This document shows positions 45,451-57,081 of a stretch of 64,000 nucleotides of DNA, in pieces. Position numbers and translations under genes: made by a program. Under the pieces are notes generated by a model. The model was not told the DNA's origin, made no database searches, and saw only the letters and a program-made list of their open reading frames with translations. Positions within the stretch are counted from its first letter, which is position 1, and every line of letters begins with the position of its first letter. Origin of the DNA: Cyprinodon diabolis (lineage: Eukaryota; Chordata; Actinopteri; Cyprinodontiformes; Cyprinodontidae); contig CM060064.1 in assembly GCA_030533445.1 (NCBI GenBank), positions 38,657,787-38,721,786 on the forward strand, written 5' to 3'.

Positions 45451-47039
45451 GTGTAAAGCTACACTGGATGAATGAACAGGGTCAATCTGAAGATTTTGGG
45501 ATGAGGCAAAGAACTAAACTGACAGAAAATCTACTTTGATTGTTGGGATAAATATTAAATTATTTTAAATTCTATTTTAGTGTCCAGGTCTGATGATCCC
45601 AGCTACCAATCACACGTGCCCTTTCATCCTGTTCTTCTTCTTCCATCTATACTCCTAAATGAATGATCTCCATGTACTTAAAACATTGCATATTAGTAAA
45701 TTGGTGATGATTTTCTAGTCATATAGTAGAAATGCAAAAATACATAATAAATCAAAAGGCAAGCAGAGTGTTTTTAATCTGTTTTTCCATGAATACAAAA
45801 AATGAAAACCCATCAACTAACAGGTAACAGAGCCGCAGAGATTTTTCCTGAGGTGGACAAAAATGTAAAAACTCTCACAGAATAAGAAAGATAAGCATCC
45901 ATAGAGGACATCCTTAAAAAACATAAGATATAAATGGTAAGAATTCCTTTAACTCAACAAAAAAAGTATTCTGTTATCACTGGTATGTGTCAATCACTAG
46001 ACTATAGATTGGAGAATCACCCGTTCGAAATCTTTTTGTTGGCTTAAAAACTTTAACCTAATCAAAGAGCTTCTAACTGTCTTTCGGGAGACGCACCAAG
46101 AAATCAGCCAGTCTCCACAATAAGCCGAATCCCAGCTCTTCCAGTTGGACATTCAAAAATCTGATCTTGTTCCTGTTATAACCGGACCATGCCAAAGGGC
46201 TAACAGGCCCATAAAATACCACCCGCTTTGGTGAATAAGTTGTTACCGTTGAAGGAAGATCAGCAACTTTCTGCAACCATTGATGTATTTGGTCATATGA
46301 AAGAATCGGAAATAATAAAAAACAAAAAATAAATCAAAGAAGCAAAGCAAAAATGCTCCATTTTACCATTTGGAGGATTGAAAGGCTGTCTAGAAGGAAA
46401 CAGGACAAATCCGAACAGGTTTCAGTATTTTTGGGGTAATTTCACATGATGACTGCCGTTCAAAACACTAATCCATCCAAACTAAAAATTATTGTGAGAT
46501 AGGTAAAGGTAGTTTAAGTGTTTTTGGCATTGCCTTTAAAAAAAAAAATCTGTGATTCCTGCAGCCTTTTTTAAATAATTAAAGACCAAAGCTGGATACA
46601 CTAAATTAGAACAACATTTAAAAGAATGAATTTGGATGTTTTTTTCCTTGGAAACCAAATCAGAATCAGGTGCTTAGACATCAACGGGAAACCAGAAATC
46701 AGGATCCGCCGATAAAAGCCTGATTGGAGCCTTTCTACATAAAACCACCATTAAAACTCCTCCTCTCCTCTTTTTCCTTTTGGGCACGATATCCTCATTA
46801 TTTACTGTCAAGGTACTGCGATTACATTTGCCTTTCTACTCTTTGCTTGCCAACCCAAAATCATCTTCCCATGATGCAGCGCTTCAAATCCCAAGCCACC
46901 TCCGCACCCCGAGGTTCAGTCTTCTGTGTCAACAGTGGCTCTGCTGTTTTAAGGAATGAACAATGCTTGTCCAAAGACCGAGTTTTCACAAGTGCAAATA
47001 TCAGCTGGTATGGCGTTTCTGTTAAAATAACATCCCCGT

Positions 47040-47370
47040 AAATTGAAGAGTTAGATGAGGGAAAAAAAAGGGGCAAATTTGGCCTTTTAAATTTGAAGAG
47101 GGAAAAAGGAGTTATGTTAAAGAGCTCCTGAAGAGGGAATCTGAGCGGTGCGTGTTTACGAGCTGCTCTGTTGCTTCACTCTCCGACCGCGCGGAAACGT
47201 TTCTGTACGTTTATTGTCACTGCAGACAAAAATGATTCACTTTCTAATATTTTCCAATCCCAGGCATTCCAGAAGATGTGCACGGCTCTGGCAAAACAAT
47301 CAATAAGCCGACAAAAAGCAATGGAATGTGCTGAAAGAGCTGCTTTTCTCCTCCCCTGATTTTAATAGAT
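47040..47370. promoter_or_regulatory. Enhancer-like non-repetitive block
   Basis: The sequence is unique-looking, including GCAAATTTGGCCTTTTAAAT, TTTTCCAATCCCAGGCATTC and AAAACAATCAATAAGCCGAC. No repeat family or coding similarity is visible. It lies 3 kb downstream of the start-codon exon. Confidence 0.3.
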
Positions 47371-48004
47371 AAAGATCTAACAATAAAGACTGCTGTGTAG
47401 GTTCATTTGGGGGATCAATACCGGCTTTGTTTCCTGGGAGCCCAGAGAGGGCTGCGGTAAATATTGTTTCGGTCTCGGACACAATGCCCACTGTGGGCTC
47501 TATGCGAAGCCTCGACGGCAGAATCACCCGCCTCCACTGACCGCTTCACCCAGCAAAAAAAAATCAGAAGAAGAAGGGATGAGGAGGAAGGAAGCTCGGA
47601 GGACCAAACCCAACGGGACGCCATAAATGGAAAGGCCATGATAAAGGTGAATAGTTAAACTCTCTCTCTCGGCCGGAGCGTCAACACCTTTGCAAAACAC
47701 AGCGAATAAGGGAAAACGAACCTAATGAGGAGACTCCCACAGCAACATTCCGAGAGTTCCTGCATCCATGTTGGCAAAAGAAAAACTAAAGAAGCCAAAC
47801 AAACAAACACTTTGGGAGCCAAGAGAAACTATGGCTGAAAAAAAAACAATCATCATTTCAATCATCAAAATAAACCACATCAGGCATCATTTCTACAAAA
47901 AAAAATCTAAATATATTTCATTACTCTGCCTAACAAAAGTTAGGCAGCAAGCTCGACAATTTTACACATTTTTCCAAGTTAAAAACTGCAATTTTACTAT
48001 TCCG

Positions 48005-48110
48005 TAAAAGTAAAAAAAAAAGCAATCCACTGGACTTGGTTTCCAAGGTTTGAAGACGTTTCACTTCCCCTCCAGGAAGCTTTCTCAATTAAAATGTCCC
48101 AATGTGTGAC
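48005..48110. repeat. Second copy of the GAAGACGTTTC repeat
   Basis: It shares CCGTAAAA, an A-rich run, CCACTGGACTTGGTTTCCAA, GGTTTGAAGACGTTTCACTT and CCAGGAAGCTTTCTCAATTA with the insert at 45217-45372. Both are in the same orientation and diverged at scattered sites. Confidence 0.65.
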
Positions 48111-48399
48111 ATTTGAATGCTTTTTAAACTTTTAGGGAATGACTATGAACTGGATGACTGAGAATCTTCATCAGCATATTGCAAATTTACTACCGTTAGA
48201 TAGTTTTTTTAAGATGAACCAGGGAACAGCTAGGTGACGTAAAAAGACTATTCTACATGTTTAACAAATTTTTATCTGAAACATCTGCCATGGATAAACC
48301 TGCCACAAACAGAACCTCATGCAACCAACTGAAAAGTCGGCAAATTAGCAACTAGAGCTAATATCTCGTTATCCAACCAGCCGTTCTGCGGAAGCCTCC

Positions 48400-48600
48400 A
48401 GGGTTTGTTGACAACATTAGTGAACAAAGGGGACCGTCAAAGCAAAGGAAATTGTATTCCCCACTATGAAACATGGCAGGGGCAATATCATGCTGTGGGG
48501 ATGCTGTTCTTTAGTGGGGATGAGGAAGATGGTCATAGCTGAATAACCTGCTAAAGTCTGCAAAATACTCTGAATTATAAACGTGGTGAGGGGCTCCCCT
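48400..48600 (+). mobile_element. Decayed Tc1-like transposase fragment
   Basis: The segments AACATTAGTGAACAAAGGGG and ATGAAACATGGCAGGGGCAA, followed by TATCATGCTGTGGGGATGCT, match the H-G-G-x-I-M-L-W-G region of Tc1-like transposases. The frame is broken and neither end is found. Confidence 0.55.
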
Positions 48601-49814
48601 GAGATCAGGTTAACAGTCTGACTCTTTTTCCAGAAATAGAAACATCTTAAAGAGGGATATCCCCCAGTTATCTGAAGTTAACAATGAAAACATTAGTGTT
48701 TCAGTGTGTGAATATGAGCTAGTAAGTAATTCCAGGAAATCGCCGCCTCGTTAGGAAGAAACATTTAAAAACAGCACAATCTCAAAAGCAATATCCAGAG
48801 TTATACTAATGAAAAAAATGATAATATAAATAAATTTACAGTATCATTTTATCATTTCTTTATAATTTTATCACTTTAATTATTTCTCCTTATTGCCTTT
48901 CATACTTAGTTTCATTATATTTTATTTCCTCTCCTACTATACCACTGCAACATACTTTTCTGTGTGTTTTATCCTTATGTTATTTTGTTCACGTACAGTT
49001 CTCTCGCAACTAAAAACATTCACTAAATAAACCTGGCTTGCCTTGAATAAACAAGCAAAAGTAATAACAATAGAGTGTTTCAGATTAAAGCATATTCATA
49101 AGTTAGAAGAGTGAGGCAAGATTTGAAGAACGCAGGTGACAGGCACTCCCTAAACAATCCACTGTTCTAGAGCTGTTCTTTAAAGGATGGGTTGAAGAAT
49201 CAGTCTTTAGATGTGCATAGCTGGACCCCCCCCCCCGGTATTAGTTATTGACTTTTATTTTGTGAAATGCTGTTCCTAAAGATGTTTTATATTTTGCAAT
49301 AATTCCTCTTTATGTTGATTCCCTACAAGCTCTGACATTCAGTGAGAAAGTTATCTGCCAATATCCTGTATACCTTGATGCATTGAGGGTTATTAATCAG
49401 AGTGTGTGTGTGGTGGTGGTGGTGGTGGTTGGGGGGGGGTCCTGGGAGCAGACACCTCAGTATGACAAAGAAAGGGGACTGTTTACTTTAAAACATGTGG
49501 TCAGGAACCTGGAGGCCGAGAGGAGAGTGAATAAAAGGGATCCATTCTTTGTATTAGACGGTTCAAGTTTGGCTCTATCAGGGGAGATGCTGTACTGTAC
49601 TCTACTCTGTTGATCTCATTGCTGCAAGAAAAAGAGACCTGTGATTTCTATTTTAGTGAGACGAATGTTGGAATTTCACCGATATATGTCTAAAACTCTT
49701 AAAAATGTCTTATTTTACTTCCATGCTACAAAACCCAGACAAAAAAATTTGAAAGGCACAGTGTATATTGGACAGCCTACCAAATATTTCATTTATAAAT
49801 CATGACACTAGTTG

Positions 49815-49925
<111 letters not shown>

Positions 49926-50311
49926 GAAAAGCTATAGCCCAGTGCAGGAACATTTCTCACTCTATTAGCTTTTGTCTGAGAAAATACGTGCTAGCAATAT
50001 GAGAGGGAGAGTGTGTGGAGACTACACCGGAGCATTGTTTCTCAAACAAGAAAAGGTTTATGAGGTTTACAGAACTTGCAGAGGTAGGTGAGAGGGTAAA
50101 ACAGCATTTAAATGACTCCTTTATGAATTTGACTTTTTAGCTTATTCATCCCTGCTAATGTCATCTTGATTTTATAGGTTGTTTCTTGTAAAATACGTGA
50201 ATAATAAATAAAGAAATTTGATCTATTTTTGTCTTTATCAAAATTAAAATGGTAGTAGTGATAAGTTTGGAAAGTGAAGGAAATGTTCCCTTTCATATTA
50301 TGCTCTCCTAC

Positions 50312-50553
50312 CTCTCTTGTGGCAGGCTTTCAGCAGGTGGCCAGCAGGTTTGAACGGGACCCCAGCGAGTTTGGCCCCAGCGCTGCCCAGCCTGGCTCTG
50401 CCCAGGGGACTGCCATTTTGCTCCAGCCGGGGCAGTTTGGCCGGCGGGGCCTTGGCTTCGGTCAGGCCGCCTACGACCAGCTCCGAGTTCTCCTTCCCCA
50501 GACACGACTCGCTGAGATGTTCCATCATCCTCAGCACCTCAGCTCACTATCAC
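50312..50553 (-). CDS. satb1: satb1 coding exon 1 (start codon, N-terminus)
   Basis: The acceptor is CTCTCCCCAG ahead of 50553 and the donor is AGAG|GTAGGA after 50312. The exon begins with 25 bases of 5'UTR containing in-frame stops, so it opens after an upstream noncoding exon. Two tandem ATGs lie at 50528 and 50525. The second matches the usual SATB start (M-E/D-H-L) and has A at -3 and G at +4. Codons 1-72 carry the N-terminal stretch PPAKLPRLEQNGSPLGR, which corresponds to the nuclear-localisation region known in SATB1. The exon ends in phase 1, and the split Gly codon is completed by the next exon. Homology is clear over most of the exon, with a more divergent part around residues 10-25. 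Confidence 0.92.
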
Positions 50554-52030
50554 CTGGGGAGAGACAAACAGAGGAAAGATGCAAACCGTTAAAGCATATA
50601 TGCATATCTTTTTAACGGCATGACATGTATGATGGACCCAGAAGATATCCCTGAGTTAAAAAAAAAAAAGGTTTAACCAAGGCCAAACCTGTCGTGCAAA
50701 CGACTAAATGTGTGACGGCATACTGCTCGGTTTTCATGCAGTGAGAAGATTGGAGGTTCTGCAGAGCAGTGCAGGAAACTAATGCAATTCGGTCTCTGAG
50801 TCATTGCTTCGTGTGGCTTCACGTCCATGCTGCAGCTCAGGAGGGTAAGGGGAAGCAAAGGCCGCCGCGTCGCACTGCTGCGACAGACATGTAGGTTTCT
50901 CAACAGGTGCGAACTTTATTTTTAGATTTCACAACCAAAGCACTAGTTTTTTAAACACCACAGTAAGTTTACTAGCCTGGGACGGCAGGGACAACGTGGC
51001 TCGAGGAAAGTTGACAGCAGGCAGCTGCTGAGTCATAAGGGCAGTCATCGAAATTGTAAATGTGGGATGGCTGCAGCACCCACAGGTGCTTCAGAGCTCG
51101 GATACAGCTCAGCACAATCCTGGTTCAATCCGATCTCACTCGTTAAGGTGGAAAATGTAATGATGCGTGCAGGTTAACGGGGTGCTGACGGACGTGAGCT
51201 GGAATGCTCAACCAGAGAAAAGGGCAAAATCATCCACCCCCACGCAAAAGATCATGAACTCCCCCATTCATAACATGCAATGAGGCAAACTAATTTGAGG
51301 AGAAAAGGGGCTGGGGAGGAATCCAGAGCCGGATGCTGTCCAGATCCAGGTCAGGATTTTTAAATGACCTTCAAACACAAAACAGGAGAAAAAGTTAAAT
51401 GGGGCAAATCAGAGTTTAGGGGAGGATGGATGAGGAGAATAGGATTTAGAAGCATTTAGACCCAAAATTTACTGAAAGAAAAAGAAAAATGCAACGAAAC
51501 CTAAGAGTAAAGTTAAATCATAAAAACTGATTTTAGCTTTCAAGGGATTGCTGATTGAAACAACTTCAGTTCTGACCTTTAATCCCCAACCTGGTTCTTT
51601 TTAAGGTAAAAAAGAAAAATTGCTGGCTCTAGATTAGTTCTAGAACATATTCTGGTAGGCTTTATAAAAGATTTATAATTACAATTTAGACATCCACGCT
51701 TTTCTAAACAGGATTGACTTGATTGGAGAAAAAGCAGCAGCAGTTTGAATTCTGGATTCTATTGACACCTGTAAAACATACTAAATAAAAAGGGTTTTAT
51801 TCACCCTTTTTAGACAGAATATGGGTTATAATTTTTTTCAAAGACAGCATAGAGTTGTGCCTCATGTGTCTCGCTGTGTAAGCCAGTATTTCTGCTTTTC
51901 CCTGTAGTCATGGTGTGATAACACTGTGGATGAAAACCAACCTGAATCCTAGAACTTCAGCTCTGGAGAACATAAAACACCGCCTGGAAAACGCGTCTCC
52001 TTCAAGTTTAGCCAGGGTAGAAACAATGTT

Positions 52031-52063
<33 letters not shown>

Positions 52064-52100
52064 ATTAAAAAGAAAGGAGGAAAAATAGCAACTCCTGAGT
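50554..52100 (-). other. satb1: satb1 first intron (approximate)
   Basis: This is the region between the start-codon exon's acceptor and the CpG-rich candidate promoter. It has unique sequence with an A28 run at 52035-52062 near its right end. Further noncoding exons may exist but were not identifiable. Confidence 0.5.
52035..52062. repeat. Poly(A) run, 28 bases
   Basis: A pure A run on the plus strand, followed by an A-rich stretch, abuts the CpG-rich block. No target duplication is obvious. Confidence 0.9.
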
Positions 52101-52800
52101 CCTGCCTCTTTAGTCGGACTCCGTGTGCACGACAGCGGGAGGCTGAGCTGAAAGATGAACCAGCCGCTTCCTACGGCTCTTCTCGGCAGCGCAGCGGATC
52201 AACAACAACAACAAGCCGGTGTCTGTGAGCCGCTGCGAGGGTCGATGTGGAGCCCGACAGGCGAGCATCGGTGAGGGCTTCTCGACGTTAGCTCATTCCG
52301 TCCAGCTGGAGGAAACAGACGCAGAGCTGTGAAACCGGCGACATTTAGCGGAGAGTGAGCGGGTTATAGCCGCGTCTAACCGCGGCTACATCGGTAATAA
52401 CTACAGAGGGGAGTTCGGCTCTAGTTCGCTCCGCGACATCCACACCGCCGCCGCTGCCGCGCGGTCCGGGTAACAGCCGATAAAGCCTCGATGTGGACGG
52501 ATAGGCGAGCAGCCCCCGCCGGCGGTGGTGGTGATAGTAGGAGGCGTCCTGTCTGTTGGATGGGGATTGGCGTCCGGACGGAGCTCCTCTTCTGTTTCTC
52601 TTTCTTTCTTTCTTTCTGTCTCTGCCCCTCTCACTCCGTCTCTCCCTCTCTGTCCCCATTAAATTATTAGTTGTATTGACTCATCACCCCCCCACCCCCC
52701 TCACTGCTCTGCTCTCCCCGCTGCTGGTGCTGCCTGCCCGCCTGCGCTTTCCCCCTTTTTCTCCTCCTCATCTCCAGCAGCGCGGCAGAGGGGGATAAAT
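52100..52800 (-). promoter_or_regulatory. satb1: Candidate satb1 CpG-rich promoter and 5'UTR exon
   Basis: This is the densest CpG stretch upstream of the start-codon exon, in otherwise AT-rich DNA. It has many CCGCCG/GCGCGG-type motifs between 52120 and 52560, then pyrimidine tracts on the plus strand. On the minus strand a TATA-like TTTATAAATATATTTAT lies at about 52793-52812, just upstream of the CpG block. The start-codon exon has a splice acceptor, so at least one noncoding exon must lie to the right, and this is the best position for it. I could not pick a convincing donor, so the exon's limits are unknown. Confidence 0.55.
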
Positions 52801-53026
52801 ATATTTATAAATCCTTATCTGGAGGTGAGAGACATTACATAGACTGGAAAAGAGCCAGACCGAGGTATTAGCGAACTACGAGACCGCTTAGTGACCCCTA
52901 AATGCCAGAGGGGGGCGACCGAGAGCACATTTACACAAACGATTTAGCTTAAAGGGATAGTTCAGATATTTATTAATTATGACTTTTTTTTAAAGCTTAA
53001 AAAGCTCCAAGTTCACCATTTCAATT

Positions 53027-53100
53027 CAATTCAGTTTATTTATATAGCACCAATTCACAACACATGTCATCTCAAATTACTTTACTGTTATTTCAGTGAT
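53027..53100. repeat. Short dispersed fish repeat fragment
   Basis: CAATTCAATTCAGTTTATTT followed by ATATAGCACCAATTCACAAC and ACATGTCATCTCAAATTACT is a common interspersed fish sequence. It is related to 29517-29625. An AT microsatellite follows directly. Confidence 0.6.
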
Positions 53101-53121
53101 TAATATGCATAGTTATACATA

Positions 53122-53124
<3 letters not shown>

Positions 53125-53209
<85 letters not shown>
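53125..53209. repeat. (AT)n microsatellite, about 85 bp
   Basis: About 42 uninterrupted AT copies, some 0.3 kb upstream of the candidate promoter. Confidence 0.96.
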
Positions 53210-53213
<4 letters not shown>

Positions 53214-53539
53214 CTGTATCTGCGTATAACAAAAGTAATTTCCCTCTAGGATTATTAAAGTATTTCTGATTCTGATTCTAAAACAACAAAAAGTTAAACT
53301 TGCTCATCCTAAAAATGATTTAACCACTTAGTATGTATGCCAATGCTTTTTTTTCTATGAATTACAGTGAATAATAACGCCAAATTCGATTTCCAACATA
53401 ATACTAATATTGAACCAAAATAAAAAATTCTATTTAAGCAAAAACATGTCTTAATTTCCTGCCCTTGAGGTCTGGTGTGCCTTTCCTGTCAAATGCGTCT
53501 CTCCTTTCATACTAAACAAAAAAAAAAATGTTAATCCAT

Positions 53540-53735
53540 TTATTGTCCCACAATGGGGAAATTCATTGTCTGAATTTAACCCATGGCAGTGGGCTGCCAT
53601 TGTGCGGCGCCTGGGGAGCAGTGTGGGGTTAAGGGTTTTGCTAAGGAACCCAGAGCGGAGGCTACTACTAGTTGGTACTTGCAACCTTCTCAAAGCAAAA
53701 GTGCACTGCTCTAACCACTAGTCCAACACTCCCAC
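53540..53735. repeat. Dispersed repeat (uninterrupted copy)
   Basis: TTTATTGTCCCACAATGGGG, GGGGAGCAGTGTGGGGTTAA, TTGCAACCTTCTCAAAGCAA and CTCTAACCACTAGTCCAACA occur in order. This matches the outer repeat at 45085-45450, and its continuity confirms that the insertion there is secondary. Confidence 0.68.
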
Positions 53736-53769
53736 AAAATAATAAGTTCATTAATGTGATTGTGGAGAG

Positions 53770-54680
53770 CTTGAATGCATGCTGTGGAAGTATCCAGACC
53801 TCAGACCCCAGGATCATAGGGATTTACATTATGTGCACTTAATACTTGGGTGGCACCATTTTTGCAACAAAAGCGGGGGTTACTTTAATAGTGGCCTTCA
53901 TCTTGTCTGCATTGTTAGTTCTTGTCTATCATCTTCCTCTTGGCAGTACTCCATGGATTCTCCATGGGGTTTAGGTCAGACTAGCAAGCTGGGCAATCAA
54001 GCACAGGATACGATGCTCATTAAAGCAAGTTTGGTAGTTTTGGCTGTGTGGGCTGATGCCAGATCCTGCTGGGAAATGAAATCAGCATCTCCATAAAGCT
54101 CGTCAGTAGAGGATAGCAGAGGCTGTGCTGACTTTGGATGAATTAAAATACTGTATGGCGGAACAAAACAGGCAGGTGACATGGCTCCACTAATCATCAC
54201 TGAAAATAGAGGATTTACTCTGGATCTGAAGCATTCAGGATTCTGTTTCTTCCTACTCTTTCTTCAGACTTTGGGACCTTGATTTCTAAATGAGATGAAA
54301 AATTTGCTTTCATTTGACATAGGACTGTGGACTACTGAGCAACAGTCCGTTCCTTTTTCCTCCCTAACCCAATTAAGATACTTCTGAAGTTGCGTCTGAT
54401 TCAGGACTGGCTAAACAAAATGAATCTGAAAGTTGTAGTCCATGTCCTCATTATATCATGCATGTTGTGCTTTTTGCAGCACTGATTCCAGCTGCAGTCC
54501 ATGCTTTGCGAATCTCAATCAAATTCTTTGAAGAGATTTGCTTCACAACCAGCTGAAAGTTGTGGTAAGCCCTGAGCCACATACTTTTCTGCCATATTTT
54601 TTCCATCGAATGAACTTTCCATCTATATTCTTGAATTGTCTTTAATGGCGTTTCCTATACATGGAAGGTTTGGGGAACTG
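53770..54680 (-). pseudogene. Decayed Tc1/mariner-like transposase
   Basis: Read on the minus strand, conserved transposase segments survive in order but in different frames. They include a SGAMSPACF-like stretch near 54180 and ADFISQQDLASAHTAKTT at about 54032-54085. The latter holds the second catalytic Asp, in a Q-Q-D-x-A-x-A-H-T-A box, with the usual Pro replaced by Ser. An earlier DNA-binding part lies to the right, up to about 54680. Terminal repeats were not found. Stops and shifts make it inactive. Confidence 0.75.
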
Positions 54681-56708
54681 TTTTAAGTTCATTTAATTAG
54701 GTGAGCTATAATGCAACATTTACATTCTCAAATAATCCTGTTTTTAATTGCTTCTATAAAACATTATATTCTTTTTAGAACTAAAGTTAGCATCATTTTC
54801 TGTAAACTCAATTTATCATGATTAACCAAAATAAACAGAAAATCAAACCATATATAAGGGTCTAAATAATATATTTAATTTACAATTTTTTTCATTTTTA
54901 GATCTACTAATTTATTTTCTTCGGTTCTTTTTGAAGTCAGGCTAAAAAGGTTATAAGCTGCAATGATTTTATGTCTAGTAGATAACTCTCCCTTTTCAGT
55001 ATAAATGAATTGATAAATCAACTGGGATGGTTTGTCCCAGAGGATGAAGCTACTGTACCAAAAGACTAAATCACATCCCTAATTCCACATTTTTATCACC
55101 AAACTGTCGTAGCTGTATGTGAGTAATAATCTTTTAAATTCCAAACTGTTTTCATGTTTGCATTTAGTGGATAGTTACATAGAAAAGTACAGATAATGCA
55201 GAGGAAGGAGGCAGTGCGCCTAGAATTATTGTCCTGTTTGAAACATAAAAGGATGTAGGAATTTTTATAAAATTGGAAAATAAGAGTAAAGTTTTATAAA
55301 AAAATATATATATATTAACAAACTTACTTGAAGGCGGACTTAATTTTCTATAACAAAGTTACTCTGGTTAACTTTACATATTCTGTTCTGAGTACATGTT
55401 TCACACAAGAAGATTATTGGTGGTGCACCACCTCCACCTTCCATTTCCTTTGTACATACAGTATTTATTGGTTTCCTATAAATAGCCAACCAACACAAAC
55501 TTGACAGTTAAACAGTTCTTAAAATAGCATTCACATAAACCACAACAGTGTTTTTGAGCATGAAGTGGTTTTTCAAGTTTTAAACATTTAGTTTTGGTTA
55601 ATTGAGAACCAGCCTTTAGTTAAGATTTAAACTGATTGGATGATCTGTTGTAGATCAGATATTAGCTGCTCGTAGCTCTCAGCAGAACCTGAACATTTTG
55701 GACTGTCTTTGAAATTCTATAAGAATGAGTCTACTTTTTTTATTGATCTGTCAATATTGGAATAGCAGTTTTAAAACATTTCCAAATTTGTTATAATTTA
55801 TATTTTTTCTGGCGTTATAAGGATGGCCAATATAAAATGCTTAGATTCTCATAATAACTAAAATCTAGGAATTGTTTATTCACAAAAGTATGTAAAACTA
55901 AAATGTTAACATATATCTTATTAATTTTATTCAAGATTTCAAACTGCAATGGACAGAACTTCCTGTAAGGATGAGTCTACCATTTTTTTGCTTTAGAATA
56001 TCGTCAACCTTTTCAAAGCTTAAAGGTTGATTCCTAATAGTTTGTTTAAATTAACATCTGTCTTTCTACAATCAAGCATAATCCTATTTTTTTAAGAATG
56101 TTTCTTTGCTTAACTCACACTGCACATACGACTATAAAAACGTGAGAATAGACTAACCAAGTTCTGAGTTCACGACAACCGTCTTTGTCAGGAGTTTTAA
56201 TTATGGTGGCTACATATAGCTAGCAACAGTGGTAACCCTCAGCACCGCCATGTTATGCTCTGCAATAATCTTTCTGTCATGTCAGTAATAGTGGGTGAAA
56301 AAAAAAACATGGAGTGATTTCTTTATGATGCAGTTGAGCATGACTTTTCAACTACTGCTCTACTGAGGTTTGCAAGGCTGCACGTTGAGACTGATGATAA
56401 GCAAAAGCTTGAGTTTCAGGTTTAGTTTTGTATCCCCCCCAATAATATTCAGATATTCGCTTATGAACAAATAGTCTTCTTAAATGGAGGCTGCTTTATT
56501 TTCTAAGCCTAAAGTTTCCAATGAGTTAGTCAAGATGGATTCTTATAATGAAGATCAAACTCAAGCATTGAAACATTTTTATAGTTTTATAGTTACCTTT
56601 CCATTGATTAATGTAATGAAACTAATTCAGTATTTACTACAGCCTGTATTAATGCTTGGTGCAGGTTCCCCGAACATGTTGTAAGAGCTCTTAAATAAAC
56701 CTTCACTA

Positions 56709-57081
56709 TATGGCTGAAACAATTAATCGGATTAATCTTGAATAATCGATTATTGAAATAATTATCAACTAATTTAGTAATCGATTAATCATTAACAGGA
56801 GTGTAGAAACTCTATAAACAAGCCTTTAGCTGACAGAGAAAGCCATTTTGTGCAGCAATTATACCCAAATTGTAAACAAAAAAATAAACATTTTCCATTT
56901 AAGATAAGGTCTTTTTTCATCTGTCAGAAATCCTCAAGTGGAAAGTTTTAGTTTTACCTGGTTTAATTTTGCAAAAATTCTTCTTTAACAAACCTTTTGC
57001 TCTCTGATTATTTATTGATTAATTGAAAAAATAAATAGACAGATTAATCGATTTGCAAAATATTATTTTGTTGCAGCCCAA
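56709..57081. mobile_element. hAT MITE, 373 bp
   Basis: A perfect 8-bp duplication CTTCACTA flanks it (56701-56708 and 57082-57089). The ends TATGGCTGAAACAA and TTGTTGCAGCCCAA form imperfect inverted repeats. Subterminal ATTAATCG/CGATTAAT motifs recur on both sides. It has no coding capacity. All features fit a hAT-derived miniature element. Confidence 0.85.

Noticed and set aside
50529..50537. Earlier non-ATG start (GTG) for satb1
   Set aside because: Position 50537 is a GTG codon; the tandem ATGs at 50528 and 50525 match the family start and an ATG start is expected in vertebrates.
52345..52659. 104-codon minus-strand frame (Arg/Glu-rich start) in the CpG block
   Set aside because: It lies in the candidate 5'UTR; its start is a purine-repeat translation and it does not connect in frame to the conserved N-terminus.
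53779..54096. 105-codon plus-strand frame
   Set aside because: It is the reverse strand of a decayed transposase; conserved motifs read on the minus strand.
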